Both the position numbers and the translations under genes were made by a program. Of a stretch of DNA of 64,000 nucleotides, positions 21,617-33,079 are shown in pieces. The notes below the pieces were generated by a model, which saw nothing but the letters and a program-made list of their open reading frames with translations, did not search any database and was not told where the DNA came from. Every line of letters begins with the position of its first letter. Position 1 is the first letter of the stretch. This DNA comes from Neoechinorhynchus agilis (Eukaryota > Acanthocephala), in NCBI GenBank assembly GCA_051530055.1, contig CM121341.1:4836001-4900000 (forward strand), in the 5' to 3' direction.

Positions 21617-22288
21617 ATGTGTGCCAATGCCATTCTTAAGAGTATTCTTATTACAATTAACTTAATTTTCTGCATATTCGGATCCCTGCTAGTCGTCAGT
21701 GGACTGATGATACGCCGTGGAACTACACTTGGAGTAATCGTAAAATTGCTGGAAAAAGTCTTTGACGACGCTCAACGGGAAACGATAATTCATAGATGGG
21801 TGCCCGTACTCATTGGAATCGGAGCGATTTGCCTCTGCTTAGCCTTTATTGGACTTATCGGGGCATGTTGTGAAATCAAAATTTTATTGTATTTTTATGC
21901 TGGTGCCCTAGTTGGGCTTACCATTTCTGAATTAGTTGGCATCATAATGGTATTAACCAATAATAAAGCTATCGAAGAATTAGTGGACAAAGCTCTTAAG
22001 ATTGCAATTGAAAGAATCAAAACGAGTCCTAGGGAGATTTATTTAGCGATGATGAGACAGGTTCACAATTTCTATAATTGTTGTGGACGAGACAAAGGTT
22101 TGAGCGATTTCAGTAAAAACGTACAAGATGGCTTATGCAAAAGTAATTACACGACCATTACTTGTGTTCGTCCAATCGCTAAAGCAATAAAGAAAAACTT
22201 CAATAAACTCACTGCTTTATGCGCTGGACTCATGATCGTGCAAGTAATGTCCATTGCAGCATCGATTGCGGTCGGATGTGATTCCTAA
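21617..22288 (+). CDS. Tetraspanin
   Basis: Single exon, 223 residues. The four-membrane-span plan is clear: TM1 about 9-31, TM2 about 61-84, TM3 about 89-114, TM4 about 197-220. A small loop lies between TM1 and TM2 and a large loop covers about 115-197. The large loop carries the family signature CCG (residues 155-157) plus cysteines at 174 and 183, giving the four-cysteine pattern. A CC pair at the TM2 end is a likely palmitoylation site. Such proteins organise membrane microdomains at the plasma membrane or endosomes. The short C-terminal tail is GCDS. The gene lies between two inverted satellite arrays. Confidence 0.9.
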   Translation: MCANAILKSILITINLIFCIFGSLLVVSGLMIRRGTTLGVIVKLLEKVFDDAQRETIIHRWVPVLIGIGAICLCLAFIGLIGACCEIKILLYFYAGALVGLTISELVGIIMVLTNNKAIEELVDKALKIAIERIKTSPREIYLAMMRQVHNFYNCCGRDKGLSDFSKNVQDGLCKSNYTTITCVRPIAKAIKKNFNKLTALCAGLMIVQVMSIAASIAVGCDS

Positions 22289-22516
22289 TTATTATTTTGA
22301 CCGGGAGCGAGTGTTTGAAACCTACGATTTGTTTAAAACAATGCTACGAGTGAAGTTGGGTCGGACGGAAGGTTAGATCGAAATCGTTTGTTATTCTTAA
22401 TTTAGTCCAGTGGTGGTAACCAATCTACAAATATTGTCCTTATTTCAGCAAGCAAATTTTGACTTGTGTACGTGTGGTGAATATACTCATTTGGTTAAAT
22501 ATTCTTTTTATTATTA

Positions 22517-22634
22517 GGAAATATTTCGAAAGTGAGGAATCCGCGCCTTATCAATCATTGCTTGTAAACTTACAAATTTAAAAACTTATAATGATTGATA
22601 AGACGAGGTTTCCTCTTTTTTGAAATATTTCGCG
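22517..22634. mobile_element. Short foldback element
   Basis: GGAAATATTTCGAAAGTGAG...CGCCTTATCAATCATT on the left is inverted as AATGATTGATAAGACGAGG...GAAATATTTCGCG on the right, with imperfect arms of about 43 bp. One arm-like copy is also found at 36,803-36,838. Confidence 0.65.
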
Positions 22635-22719
22635 AACAATAAAATGATTTTTAACCGCAGTGAAAAATTTACTATCCTGATGTGGATTTTCTCGATATGA
22701 AGTTCGGAGACGCAATCTA

Positions 22720-24480
22720 GAATTATTGTTTAGAAGTCTTTACCCGGGTAAATAATTTTTTCCCATTAAAAACAATCTACGAAACTCGTCCAGTTCATCA
22801 TTAGTTTGTTGGTTATTAATAGACACTAACAAACTAATGATGAACCCGAAGAGGTTCGCAAATCGCTTTTAATCGAACAAATTATTTACCCGGGTTGAGG
22901 ACTTCTAAACAATAATGCTAATCTTTATAGCATTTTTTAGTTTGTGTTATATTTCCTTTAAAATGAGTTTCATTGTGCCCAACTCAGATTTTTAAAAGAA
23001 TAAACGATTTTTTACGGATAATTATTTAAAAGGAATTATATTAGAAATTCTAGATGCAAAGATTACCTTCAATTTTCGATCTGATTAATTATAAACCAAA
23101 TTAGAGTTTCGATATGTGAGGAAGAGGTGATTAGGATTATTGCTTAACAGTTTTAACTTAGGTAAACAATTTTTTCGATTAAAAACGATCTACGAAACTC
23201 GTCCACTTCATCATTAGTTTGTTAGATATTAAAAAACGCTTTCAAGTCTTTAAAAAACACAGTCTAATTTCTAATTATTGTTATAAACTAATGATGAACC
23301 CCCTTCATCCGGGTAAATAATTTTTTTCCCATTAAAAACGATCTACGAAACTCGTCCAGTTCATCATTAGTTTGTTAGATTTTAATAGACACTAACAAAC
23401 TAATGATGAAGCCGAAGAGGTTCGCAAATCGCTTTTAATCGAACAAATTATTTACCCGGGTTGAGGACTTCTAAACAATAATGCTAATCTTTATAGCATT
23501 TTTTAGATTGTGTTATATTTCCTTTAAAATGAGTTTCATCGTGCCCAACTCAGATTTTTAAAAGAATAAACGATTTTTTACGGATAATTATTTAAAAGGA
23601 ATTATATTAGAAATTCTAGATGCAAAGATTACCTTCAATTTTCGATCTGATTAATTATAAACCAAATTAGAGTTTCGATATGTGAGGAAGAGGTGATTAG
23701 GATTATTGCTTAACAGTTTTAACTTAGGTAAACAATTTTTTCGATTAAAAACGATCTACGAAACTCGTCCAGTTCATCATTAGTTTGTTAGATATTAAAA
23801 ACCTTTCAAGTCTTTAAAAAACACAGTCTAATTTCTAATTATTGTTATAAACTAATGTGAACCCCTTCACCGGGTAAATAATTTTTTCATTAAAAACGAT
23901 CTACGAAACTCGTCCACTTCATCATTAGTTTGTTGGTTTTTAATAGACACTAACAAACTAATGATGAAGCCGAAGAGGTTCGCAAATCGCTTTTAATCGA
24001 ACAAATTATTTACCCGGGTTGAGGACTTCTAAACAATAATGCTAATCTTTATAGCATTTTTTAGATTGTGTTATATTTCCTTTAAAATGAGTTTCATCGT
24101 GCCCAACTCAGATTTTTAAAAGAATAAACGATTTTTTACGGATAATTATTTAAAAGGAATTATATTAGAAATTCTAGATGCAAAGATTACCTTCAATTCT
24201 CGATCTGATTAATTATAAACCAAATTAGAGTTTCGATATGTGAGGAAGAGGTGATTAGGATTATTGCTTAACAGTTTTAACTTAGGTAAACATTTTTTCG
24301 ATTAAAAACGATCTACGAAACTCGTCCACTTCATCATTAGTTTGTTAGATTTTAATAGACACTAACAAACTAATGATGAAGCCGAAGAGGTTCGCAAATC
24401 GCTTTTAATCGAACAAATTATTTACAGGGTTGAGGACTTCTAAACAATAATCCTAATCACCTCCTCTTCACATATCAACA
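22720..24480 (-). repeat. Foldback satellite, ~425-bp unit, right array
   Basis: Three full units and parts of a fourth of the family at 19.05 kb, here reverse-complemented. The CCCGGG-centred ends, the TTAGTTTGTTAG hairpins and the GTGCCCAACTCAGATTTTTA core are kept. Small deletions occur in individual units (for example, the shortened hairpin near 23,855). Confidence 0.9.
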
Positions 24481-24599
24481 TTTTAACACGGAATCCACAA
24501 AAGTGAGGAAGCTAACTCGTCCAGTTGGTTGAGCACAATAACGCGTCGCAAGTTAGTCGTCTCATAACTACGTCCAACTTTTCACTAATCTTGAGATAA

Positions 24600-24881
24600 T
24601 CAGTGATTTTGCAGGCGAAGGTTCCAATGAATCTCCCGTATCGTAATAAGGACAATCGAAAAGATAACATGCGGTTCATAAATCAGATTCCTAAACGTAT
24701 TTCGTGATTTTAAATGAGGGCCATGACGGTGCGCTAATATTAAAATAACTTTCAATTGACGACGAACGTAGATGGATCCGGAGGGTTCAATGTGGCAAAC
24801 GTTGGCCGACGCATTAATAATAACACGTTTTATTAAAGCCAAAAGAATAAGACCAATGTACCTTTGGGTCCACATGAACAC
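24600..24881 (-). other. Open frame of unknown status
   Basis: A 93-codon hydrophobic/basic frame (IGLILLALIKRVIINASANV, VIFSIVLITI) lies between the foldback satellite and the ~192-bp satellite. I recognise nothing, and the sequence GGGTCCACATGAACA at its upstream edge recurs near 35,680 beside the other array of the same satellite. Probably flank of a repeat unit rather than a gene. Confidence 0.2.
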
Positions 24882-24884
24882 TCG

Positions 24885-25740
24885 AGTTCTGATTTTTTAA
24901 ATGAATGTGGCTGTTGATTTTGGAGTGGATAACGGGCTCGTTCGGGTCGGGAAAGTTGACGGTTATTGTTTTCTAGGGAGTTTCTGAGGTTGGGTCTCTC
25001 CTCAGGTTCGTTTCGGGTCTCGATATCCAAGAAGATTGGGCAGTATGGAAAAAGGAGCGGAGGTACAGGAAATTGCGAGATCTGATAGGATAAATGAATG
25101 TGGCTGTTGATTTTGAAGTGGATAACGGGCTCGTTCGGGTCGGGAAAGTTGACGGTTATTGTTTGTTGTGGAGTTTGTGTGGTTGGGTCTGTCCTCAGGT
25201 TCATTTCTGTCCTCGGAATCCGAGAAAATTGAACAGCATGGAAAAAGGAGCAGAGGTATAGGAAATTGCGAGATCTGATAGGATAAATTAATGTGGCTGT
25301 TGATTTTGGAGTGGATAACGGGCTCGGGAGGGTGGGAAAGTTGACGGTTATTGTTTTCTAGGGAATTTGTGGGGTTGGTCTTTCCTCAGGTTCATTTCGG
25401 TCCTCGGCATCCGAGAAGATTGGACAGTATGGAAAAAGGAACGGAGATTGAGGGGGTGCGATTATTGATAGGTAAAACTGGAGGTGGCTGTTGATCTTAA
25501 AGTGAATAGCGGTCCGGTCGGGTATGAAAGTTGGCGGTTATTGTTTGTTGGAGAGTTTGTGAGGTTCGATCTATTCTCAGGTTCGTTTCGGGTTTCGGCA
25601 TCCGAGAAGAATGAGCAGCATGGAGTGTAGCTGTTGATTCTGAAGTGGATTGCGGGCTAGTTCGGGTCGGGAAAGTTGACGGTTATTGTTTGTTGTGGAG
25701 TTTGTGAGGTTGGGTCTCTCCTCAGGTTCATTTCAGGTGA
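24885..25740 (+). repeat. Satellite, ~192-bp unit, plus orientation
   Basis: About four and a half units with GAATGTGGCTGTTGATTTTG, GTGGATAACGGGCTCGTTCG, GGGAAAGTTGACGGTTATTG, TCCTCAGGTTCGTTTCGG and GATCTGATAGGATAAATGAA. Units become more diverged towards the right end. Confidence 0.9.
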
Positions 25741-26062
25741 TGATAAAAAGGAGTGGAATTAGAGGACAATTATTGCCTCCACTGATTTAGTGTAAATAAT
25801 CGAGCCAACGACAGTTTTAACAACTATAATCATTAATAAATAGTACATTAGGCATACTTATTGGAATTTTAAGCGAAATTATTAAGAAACATCCGACCGG
25901 AAATAGCAAACTTTCTAAGTTTAATTGAAAGATATTGGAAATATGGAGTGTTGAATGAACGAGTAATGGATTGATTTTGATAAAAATAAAATGTTCATGA
26001 AGCCCCAATTCCCAAGCAACTTCACACAAAAAACGAACTAACTAATGCTAAAAACTGGTTAT
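25741..26062. other. Short intergenic stretch downstream of the OCIA-domain gene
   Basis: No gene recognised; AT-rich. Confidence 0.45.
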
Positions 26063-26729
26063 TTATGGACGCCAATAATCTTCTTCCATTGATTTTGGTA
26101 CAATTGGAGGTGGTAAGGAGTTATCCGTCTCGGTTAACTCCCCCATGACATCTTCCTTCTCATATTGATCTCTAATGTCAACAATTGATTATTAGACATC
26201 AATTGTCGTCCATATACTCACATTTCATAAGGATTTATCGGTATTCCTTTCAATTTCTTTGCAATTAATCCATCCGGAGCTTCTTTTAAGAACATTTCCC
26301 TGCACTTGAACGAATAAATTAATCGTCCAAATATGTATCCTATAAAAGGAGGCGATTTTCATTTGAATTGAAATGTCCATTGAAGGACCTGTGAACAGTG
26401 AGATTCCCATTCGAATGTTATAAGGCATACTATTGAATCGGAGTTTTTGCCGATTGGTCAAGAATAAATGACTAATTGATCCGGACGCCAACATTGAAGG
26501 AACGCCTTGATTAAGAACACTAATGACGATCTGGAACTTTTAATAGAGTTACATGCGATTTTAAATCCTTCCTGGCTGCACCGTGCAAGAATATCCTTTT
26601 CTTTTTCCGATAATGGAGGCATCATCTGAAACAAAGAGATTCTCAAGTGAGCACTTCTCAAACCTCAGTCCTCAATTACACAATCTTTCCATCGCTTTCT
26701 CGAGCTTCCTTATCCCCATTCGAATTCAT
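26063..26729 (-). CDS. OCIA-domain protein (OCIAD1/2-like)
   Basis: Five exons by eye: 26682-26729, 26553-26625, 26389-26505, 26222-26339 and 26063-26171. The introns are 56, 47, 49 and 50 nt with GT-AG ends, and the joined frame is 154 residues. PLSEKEKDILARCSQEGFK matches the start of the OCIA domain, which has acidic residues before CxxESF. GYIFGRLIYSFKCREMF matches the conserved GYxxGKLSYxxxC that ends it. Two moderately hydrophobic helices lie between. Family members sit in endosomal or mitochondrial membranes. The C-terminus is acidic and proline-rich (LPPPIVPKSMEEDYW). First exon less certain than the rest. Confidence 0.75.
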
Positions 26730-26980
26730 CTTTTCTGCCGAATTGAACAAATCCGATTTCGACTCTTTTTCGCTCTCTGGCATAAAATACGGAAGAATTA
26801 TGGCGCAGAAATTGGGATCAATTCGATTATATTGATTTCTATATGCAATAATGATCCCATTTCTCGGTAATCCACACTTTCCTTTTTTTAAATTGACGGT
26901 TACATTGAACACACGGGCGAATCATCGTTGAGGACTTTTGCTACCGTCGCTAATTATTTTTCCGGTTTTGCCATTGGTGA

Positions 26981-29225
26981 ACAAGCACGGGAAATTAGTG
27001 TTGGATTTCTCAAAAAAACTGATAATTCTTTCAAATATTTGCTTTTCAACGATTACGTTTGGTTGAAGTTTCAATTAACGATGTTTGATTCAGAAAAATA
27101 GATTTTATTGAAAATTTTCGGCTTTTTCGTTTTCTTTAGTCAATTGTTTTCGCTCTTAAGAAGGCCAACGAAAAGGCTGAAACTTTTCAGGATAAATCTA
27201 TACGCAAGGGGCACTGGGATCGTCAGCACAAAACTTCTGCGCTGAACTCGGACGACGGCTCACATCCTGCACAGGAGAGCGGCGCGAAAGGACTTTCTTA
27301 ATCCAAAGCACGGGAAATTAGTGTTGGATTTCTCAAAAAAACCTGATAATTCTTTCAAATATTTGCTTTTCAACGATTACGTTTGGTTGAAGTTTCAATT
27401 AACGATGTTTGATTCAGAAAAATAGATTTTATTGCAAATTTTCGGCTTTTTCGTTTTCTTTAGTCAATTGTTTTCGCTCTTAAGAAGGCCAACGAAAAGG
27501 CTGAAACTTTTCAGGATAAATCTATACGCAAGGGGCACTGGGATCGTCAGCACAAAACTTCTGCGCTGAACTCGGACGACGGCTCACATCCTGCACAGGA
27601 GAGCGGCGCGAAAGGACTTTCTTAATCCAAAGCACGGGAAATTAGTGTTGGATTTCTCAAAAAAACCGATAATTCTTTCAAATATTTGCTTTTCAACGAT
27701 TACGTTTGGTTGAAGTTTCAATTAACGATGTTTGATTCAGAAAAATAGATTTTATTGAAAATTTTCGGCTTTTTCGTTTTCTTTAGTCAATTGTTTTCGC
27801 TCTTAAGAAGGCCAACGAAAAGGCTGAAACTTTTCAGGATAAATCTATACGCAAGGGGCACTGGGATCGTCAGCACAAAACTTCTGCGCTGAACTCGGAC
27901 GACGGCTCACACCAAGGCGGCGCAAGGACTTTCTTAATCCAAAGCACGGGAAATTAGTGTTGGATTTCTCAAAAAAACCTGATAATTCTTTCAAATATTT
28001 GCTTTTCAACGATTACGTTTGGTTGAAGTTTCAATTAACGATGTTTGATTCAGAAAAATAGATTTTATTGAAAATTTTCGGCTTTTTCGTTTTCTTTAGT
28101 CAATTGTTTTCGCTCTTAAGAAGGCCAACGAAAAGGCTGAAACTTTCAGGATAAATCTATACGCAAGGGGCACTGGGATCGTCAGCACAAAACTTCTGCG
28201 CTGAACTCGGACGACGGCTCACATCCTGCACAGGAGAGCGGCGCTAAAGGACTTTCCTAATCCAAAGCACGGGAAATTAGTGTTGGATTTCTCAAAAAAA
28301 CCTGATAATTCTTTCAAATATTTGCTTTTCAACGATTACGTTTGGTTGAAGTTTCAATTAACGATGTTTGATTCAGAAAAATAGATTTTATTGAAAATTT
28401 TCGGCTTTTTCGTTTTCTTTAGTCAATTGTTTTCGCTCTTAAGAAGGCCAACGAAAAGGCTGAAACTTTCAGGATAAATCTATACGCAAGGGGCACTGGG
28501 ATCGTCAGCACAAAACTTCTGCGCTGAACTCGGACGACGGCTCACATCCTGCACAGGAGAGCGGCGCGAAAGGACTTTCTTAATCCAAAGCACGGGAAAT
28601 TAGTGTTGGATTTCTCAAAAAAACCTGATAATTCTTTCAAATATTTGCTTTTCAACGATTACGTTTGGTTGAAGTTTCAATTAACGATGTTTGATTCAGA
28701 AAAATAGATTTTATTGAAAATTTTCGGCTTTTTCGTTTTCTTTAGTCAATTGTTTTCGCTCTTAAGAAGGCCAACGAAAAGGCTGAAACTTTTCAGGATA
28801 AATCTATACGCAAGGGGCATGGGATCGTCAGCACAAAACTTCTGCGCTGAACTCGGACGACGGCTCACATCCTGCACAGGAGAGCGGCGCTAAGGTTTCT
28901 TAATCAAACACGGGAAATTAGTGTTGGATTTCTCAAAAAAACCGATAATTCTTTCAAATATTTGCTTTTCAACGATTACGTTTGGTTGAAGTTTCAATTA
29001 ACGATGTTTGATTCAGAAAAATAGATTTTATTGAAAATTTTCGGCTTTTTCGTTTTCTTTAGTCAATTGTTTTCGCTCTTAAGAAGGCCAACGAAAAGGC
29101 TGAAACTTTTCAGGATAAATCTATACGCAAGGGGCACTGGGATCGTCAGCAGAAAACTTCTGCGCTGAACTCGGACGACGGCTCACATCCTGCACAGGAG
29201 AGCGGCGCGAAAGGACTTTCCTAAT
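26981..29225 (+). repeat. Satellite, ~322-bp unit, seven copies
   Basis: Units begin with AAGCACGGGAAATTAGTG at about 26,983, 27,306, 27,630, 27,943, 28,264, 28,587 and 28,906. Each holds an internal hairpin (GAAAATTTTCGGCTTTTTCG with CGAAAAGGCTGAAACTTTTC), then a GC-rich segment (ACTTCTGCGCTGAACTCGGA, CCTGCACAGGAGAGCGGCGC). Units are nearly identical, so expansion looks recent. CCTGCACAGG is itself a small palindrome. Confidence 0.95.
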
Positions 29226-30585
29226 CCAAAGGATTAGCCTCGCAATCCAACGAGGAAACGCCGTCATCGTCCGAGGCACGATCTCAGCTTAAAATAAAAC
29301 ACTTTTGAAAAGACTTAAAATTTATTTGTTCGAAAAAAAATTCTGAATCAAACATTATAATGAATAATTTCTTTACAAAGGTTGACGTTTGCAAGATGAA
29401 CTTTGTTTAGCGGACTCTAAGAAAATTGTTTATTTGGCAGACGTGAAAAATTGACAAAACCTTAACCTAGATGATTAAGAACAATAAATCGATCACCGAT
29501 TTAAGAATAATAAAAGAAGCAATCGCATAGTTAATTCATATTTGGCCGAAATTTACCGGCTTCTTTTATACTTTCAATTGATTTCTTTCCAAATATTTCT
29601 TTGCTCCAAATTGAACGATACTCTACATAGTAGAAACCGTCTTAGGTAAAGTAAATGTGAATCGATAATCTGCTATGTCTAAAGAACAAATCGAAAAATT
29701 CTAAGAAACTTTAAGTACCGTTGCTGATAAACTCAATTCAGACTACTCTTCACTCGACATAAATTCCTTTTTAAAAAAGAACGGTGGTGATTGCACGTTT
29801 TGTGCTTTATTATTGTGAAAATTTTATACTTAAATCTTCAAGCCGTTTGGATCGTGTTTACAATCAAAAATGTTGTAAAGATGTTCATCATTTTAACTTA
29901 TAACGAATTATAATAATGAAAGCAACTCTTTCATTTACACAACAACAAAACGTTTCAACAATCACTACCGTCCACGAAGAAGAGGCATCGCCTCAGTGGT
30001 CGCAACCACACTCGCTGCGTTTCCCTGTTTTCTATCGCGAGACCAATGTTTTGGCTTGTATTTCTTGTCTTGGCTCGGAGTCTACTCGATAACTCCTTCG
30101 TAAATCCAAGTGCCGAGCTACACCTTAAATTTTTTGTTAGATATTCTTCGTTGAATTTAAAAAAAGTAGAAAACCAATTTTTTTTTCAATTTTTTGATGT
30201 TTCTCCCTAATATTGTTTTCGAGAAAAAAGGATTTTTTAAATCTTGAAGTCGTTGTAACTTTCTTAGTGAACCAAATCTATAGATTTCATTGTGTTTTCC
30301 ACTTCGGACTCAAATAATTTTTGAATTTAGAACAAGAAATCAATTTTTTTTAAGCTCTGCAACATCGTTTCATGTTTAAGTTTTGTTTTTCATGGATGCT
30401 TTTTATTTCCTAATTCACGTAGATGAAACCGAGGCGTCCAACTGCGACGACCTTTAAAATTTTTCTAAATGCTATTGAGTTTTTGAGAGAAAAGTTGATA
30501 TTTGTAAGAGCGATTGAGTGATTTTTATATGTAACCGCTCAAGCATTTCCTGTGGCGTTAACTCACGCAGACACGCAAAACGTTT
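29226..30585. other. Intergenic
   Basis: No gene recognised. Near 29,780 GGTGGTGATTGCACGTT resembles a segment of the forkhead 3' flank (54,025 and, inverted, 2,240), and a reversed trace lies near 29,960. These are probably remnants of the same dispersed sequence. Confidence 0.4.
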
Positions 30586-31680
30586 CTATATATTGGCAGT
30601 TCGTCTGGCCTTTAGAATGGTAGCTCTTAAGAAAAACTGCCTTCGAGCCAATTCTCTGTTTTGTCTAAGAAACGTGTCCAAATTGATCAATTTTTTCCGT
30701 TGGATTTCACCCAGCAGATAGAGAGCATCGTGGATGGCACAATCCTCAGCGTGGGATTCGAATATTTGTTTGTATACTGGAGCCGTAGTGACCATAATTT
30801 CGTTGATTCTTTTTGCAGATTCGTATGAGTCACTAGAATCGGACGAATTGATACACGACTGATTTTCCTTCTGAGAGCAAATCGTTTTCTCAAGTTTAGG
30901 GATTGCTTCCTTAAGTCGTTCGATATATTCCGTAATTCTTAGTTTTTCTGCACGAATTTCTTCTAAATGCGAATCGATCCTTTCCGCTCCCATCACTAAA
31001 TCCTGTTCGGCCTTTACTAACAACGACAATTCTTTAGCTTGATCGTGATAAATGTTAGAGATCCGCCGGCGACCAGCGTCCATTGCTGCACTCATCAAAC
31101 TCGTTTTTATGACCGAGTCTGGAAGTGCAGGGAATGATTTTGGTACTTGGGACGAAGTAAACTCATTTACTGCCGGATACATACTTGATGGTGTTGAAGT
31201 TCTTGAACCATCTTCGAGCGGTTTAGTGCTAGCATAAACGGGCGTATGGGTACCGAATTCGGTCGATAGGGCTTGGAGGAGAGTGGAGAGGTCACTACTG
31301 GGATGTTTCCATTCTTTGAGGAATTTGAGCGCAATTACTCGTCCGCTGTTGGAATCAATTGTCGGACACGTTGAACTAAGAACCATTTGCTTGGTTGGCT
31401 TTACAAATACCTCAGGATGAGTGTAAGGAAACATTTCCGGAAGCTCGATCGATAGTGGAATATTGTATGTTGATGATCGAAACGTGATCGGTAACAGTCC
31501 AACAACTTTGATCAACCGCGCCGGCGTGTGATTGAGGCTGAATTTTGCGTAAGGAGGCCTAATGGCCGCCATGAGTTCCCTTTTGATAAGTTGCTTGTAT
31601 TTGTGATTCGATTTTTGAACTGCCCGATCAATGTCGTTGCCTGTATGTGAAGCATTCATCTTCAACGATAATTTGAACAT
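30586..31680 (-). CDS. TSG101: TSG101, ESCRT-I subunit
   Basis: Single exon, 364 residues against about 390 in human. Residues about 20-150 form the UEV domain: TYNIPLSIELPEMFPYTHPE, VFVKPTKQM and LKEWKHPSSDL match the family. The tyrosines of TYNIP and FPYTHP and the methionine of KQM, which line the PT/SAP-binding groove, are kept, and the domain lacks a catalytic E2 cysteine as expected. About 208-265 is a coiled coil. Residues 296-364 are the steadiness box (TTAPVYKQIFESHAEDCAIH, RRQFFLRATILKARRTA). It sorts ubiquitinated cargo at endosomes with VPS28/VPS37. The Pro-rich linker is short. A second Met at residue 8 is an alternative start. Confidence 0.96.
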   Translation of the reverse strand: MFKLSLKMNASHTGNDIDRAVQKSNHKYKQLIKRELMAAIRPPYAKFSLNHTPARLIKVVGLLPITFRSSTYNIPLSIELPEMFPYTHPEVFVKPTKQMVLSSTCPTIDSNSGRVIALKFLKEWKHPSSDLSTLLQALSTEFGTHTPVYASTKPLEDGSRTSTPSSMYPAVNEFTSSQVPKSFPALPDSVIKTSLMSAAMDAGRRRISNIYHDQAKELSLLVKAEQDLVMGAERIDSHLEEIRAEKLRITEYIERLKEAIPKLEKTICSQKENQSCINSSDSSDSYESAKRINEIMVTTAPVYKQIFESHAEDCAIHDALYLLGEIQRKKLINLDTFLRQNRELARRQFFLRATILKARRTANI

Positions 31681-31949
31681 TTTTTGTGACGGCTATAAAA
31701 GACGGGTGATTCTATTGTTCAAACAAATATATATAACGATTTGGAAAAACTATTAAAAAACAGAGGAAGATCTAATTCCCAAAAGATAGACGGACTTTAA
31801 ATGAATGTTTGTGGATAGCGATTAGGTCATCTGTAGAACGATAATGCGGATTTGTTCTCTAATTAAAGATAGAATATCCACATTCTCGACGCTAACCGTC
31901 GGCATCCATCGATGAAAGTTGCTGGATTAATAGATTCGGTCGGGATTTT

Positions 31950-33075
31950 TTCGTTCAGGTATTCAGTAGTCGAATTTTTAGTATCTTAATCCGTCGAGCA
32001 TTTGTCGGGTCGGATTCTTAGTATCTCAGTCGGTCGGACATTTTTCGGGTTGGATTCTTAGTATCTCAGTCGGTAGGGCATTTTTCGGGCCGGATTCTTA
32101 GTATCTCAGTGGGTCGGGCATTTTTCGGGCTGGATTCTTAGTATCTCAGTTGGTCGGGCATTTCTAGGGCCGGATTTTTAGTATCTCAGTCGGTCGGGCA
32201 TTTCTAGGGCCGGATTCTTAGTATCTCAGTTGGTCGGACATTTTTCGGGTTGGATTCTTAGTATCTCAGTCGGTAGGGCATTTTTCGGGCCGGATTCTTA
32301 GTATCTCAGTGGGTCGGGCATTTTTCGGGTGGATTCTTAGTATCTCAGTGGTGGGCATTTTGGGGTTTTGGTCGGGCATTTTTCGGGCCGGATTCTTAGT
32401 ATCTCAGTCGGTCGGGCATTTTTCGGGCTGGATTCTTAGTATCTCAGTTGGGAAGTATCTCAGTGTCGGGCATTTTGGGCGGATTCTTAGTATCAGTCGG
32501 TCGGGCATTTCTAGGGCCGGATTCTTAGTATCTCAGTTGGTCGGGCATTTTTCGGGTTGGATTCTTAGTATCTCAGTTGGCGCATTTTCGGGCCGATTCT
32601 TAGTTCTCAGTCGGTCGGGCATTTTAGCGGATTCTTAGTATCTCAGTTGTCGGGCATTTTTGGGCCGGATTTTAGTATCAGTCGGTCGGGCATTTTTCGG
32701 GCCGGATTCTTAGTATCTCAGTCGGTCGGGCATTTTTCGGGTTGGATTCTTAGTATCTCAGTTGGCGCATTTTTCGGGCCGTTTTGTTGTGGTGGGTTTG
32801 ATTCTTAGTATCTCAGTTGGTCGGGCATTTTTCGGGCTGGATTCTTAGTATCTCAGTCGGTCGGGCATTTTTCGGGCCGGATTCTTAGTATCTCAGTTGG
32901 CCAAGCATTTTTCGGGCCGGATTCTTAGTATCTCAGTCGGTAGGGCATTTTTCGGGCCGGATTCTTAGTATCTCAGTCGGTCGGGCATTTTTAATGCTGG
33001 ATTCTTAGTATCTCAGTTGGTCTGGCATTTTTCGGGTTGGATTCTTAGTATCCTAGTCGGTCGGGCATTTTTTGA
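31950..33075 (+). repeat. 40-bp minisatellite, about 28 units
   Basis: The unit is GGATTCTTAGTATCTCAGTC followed by GGTCGGGCATTTTTCGGGCC, with C/T and small-indel variants (TTGGTCGG, CTAGGGCC). Indels cluster between 32,330 and 32,800. Since 40 is not a multiple of 3, the open frame through it cycles through three frames and is not a gene. Confidence 0.95.
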
Positions 33076-33079
33076 GATG

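Noticed and set aside
32309-32638. 109-codon frame in the 40-bp minisatellite
   Set aside because: It is low-complexity translation of the repeat in rotating frames and ends at unit indels.
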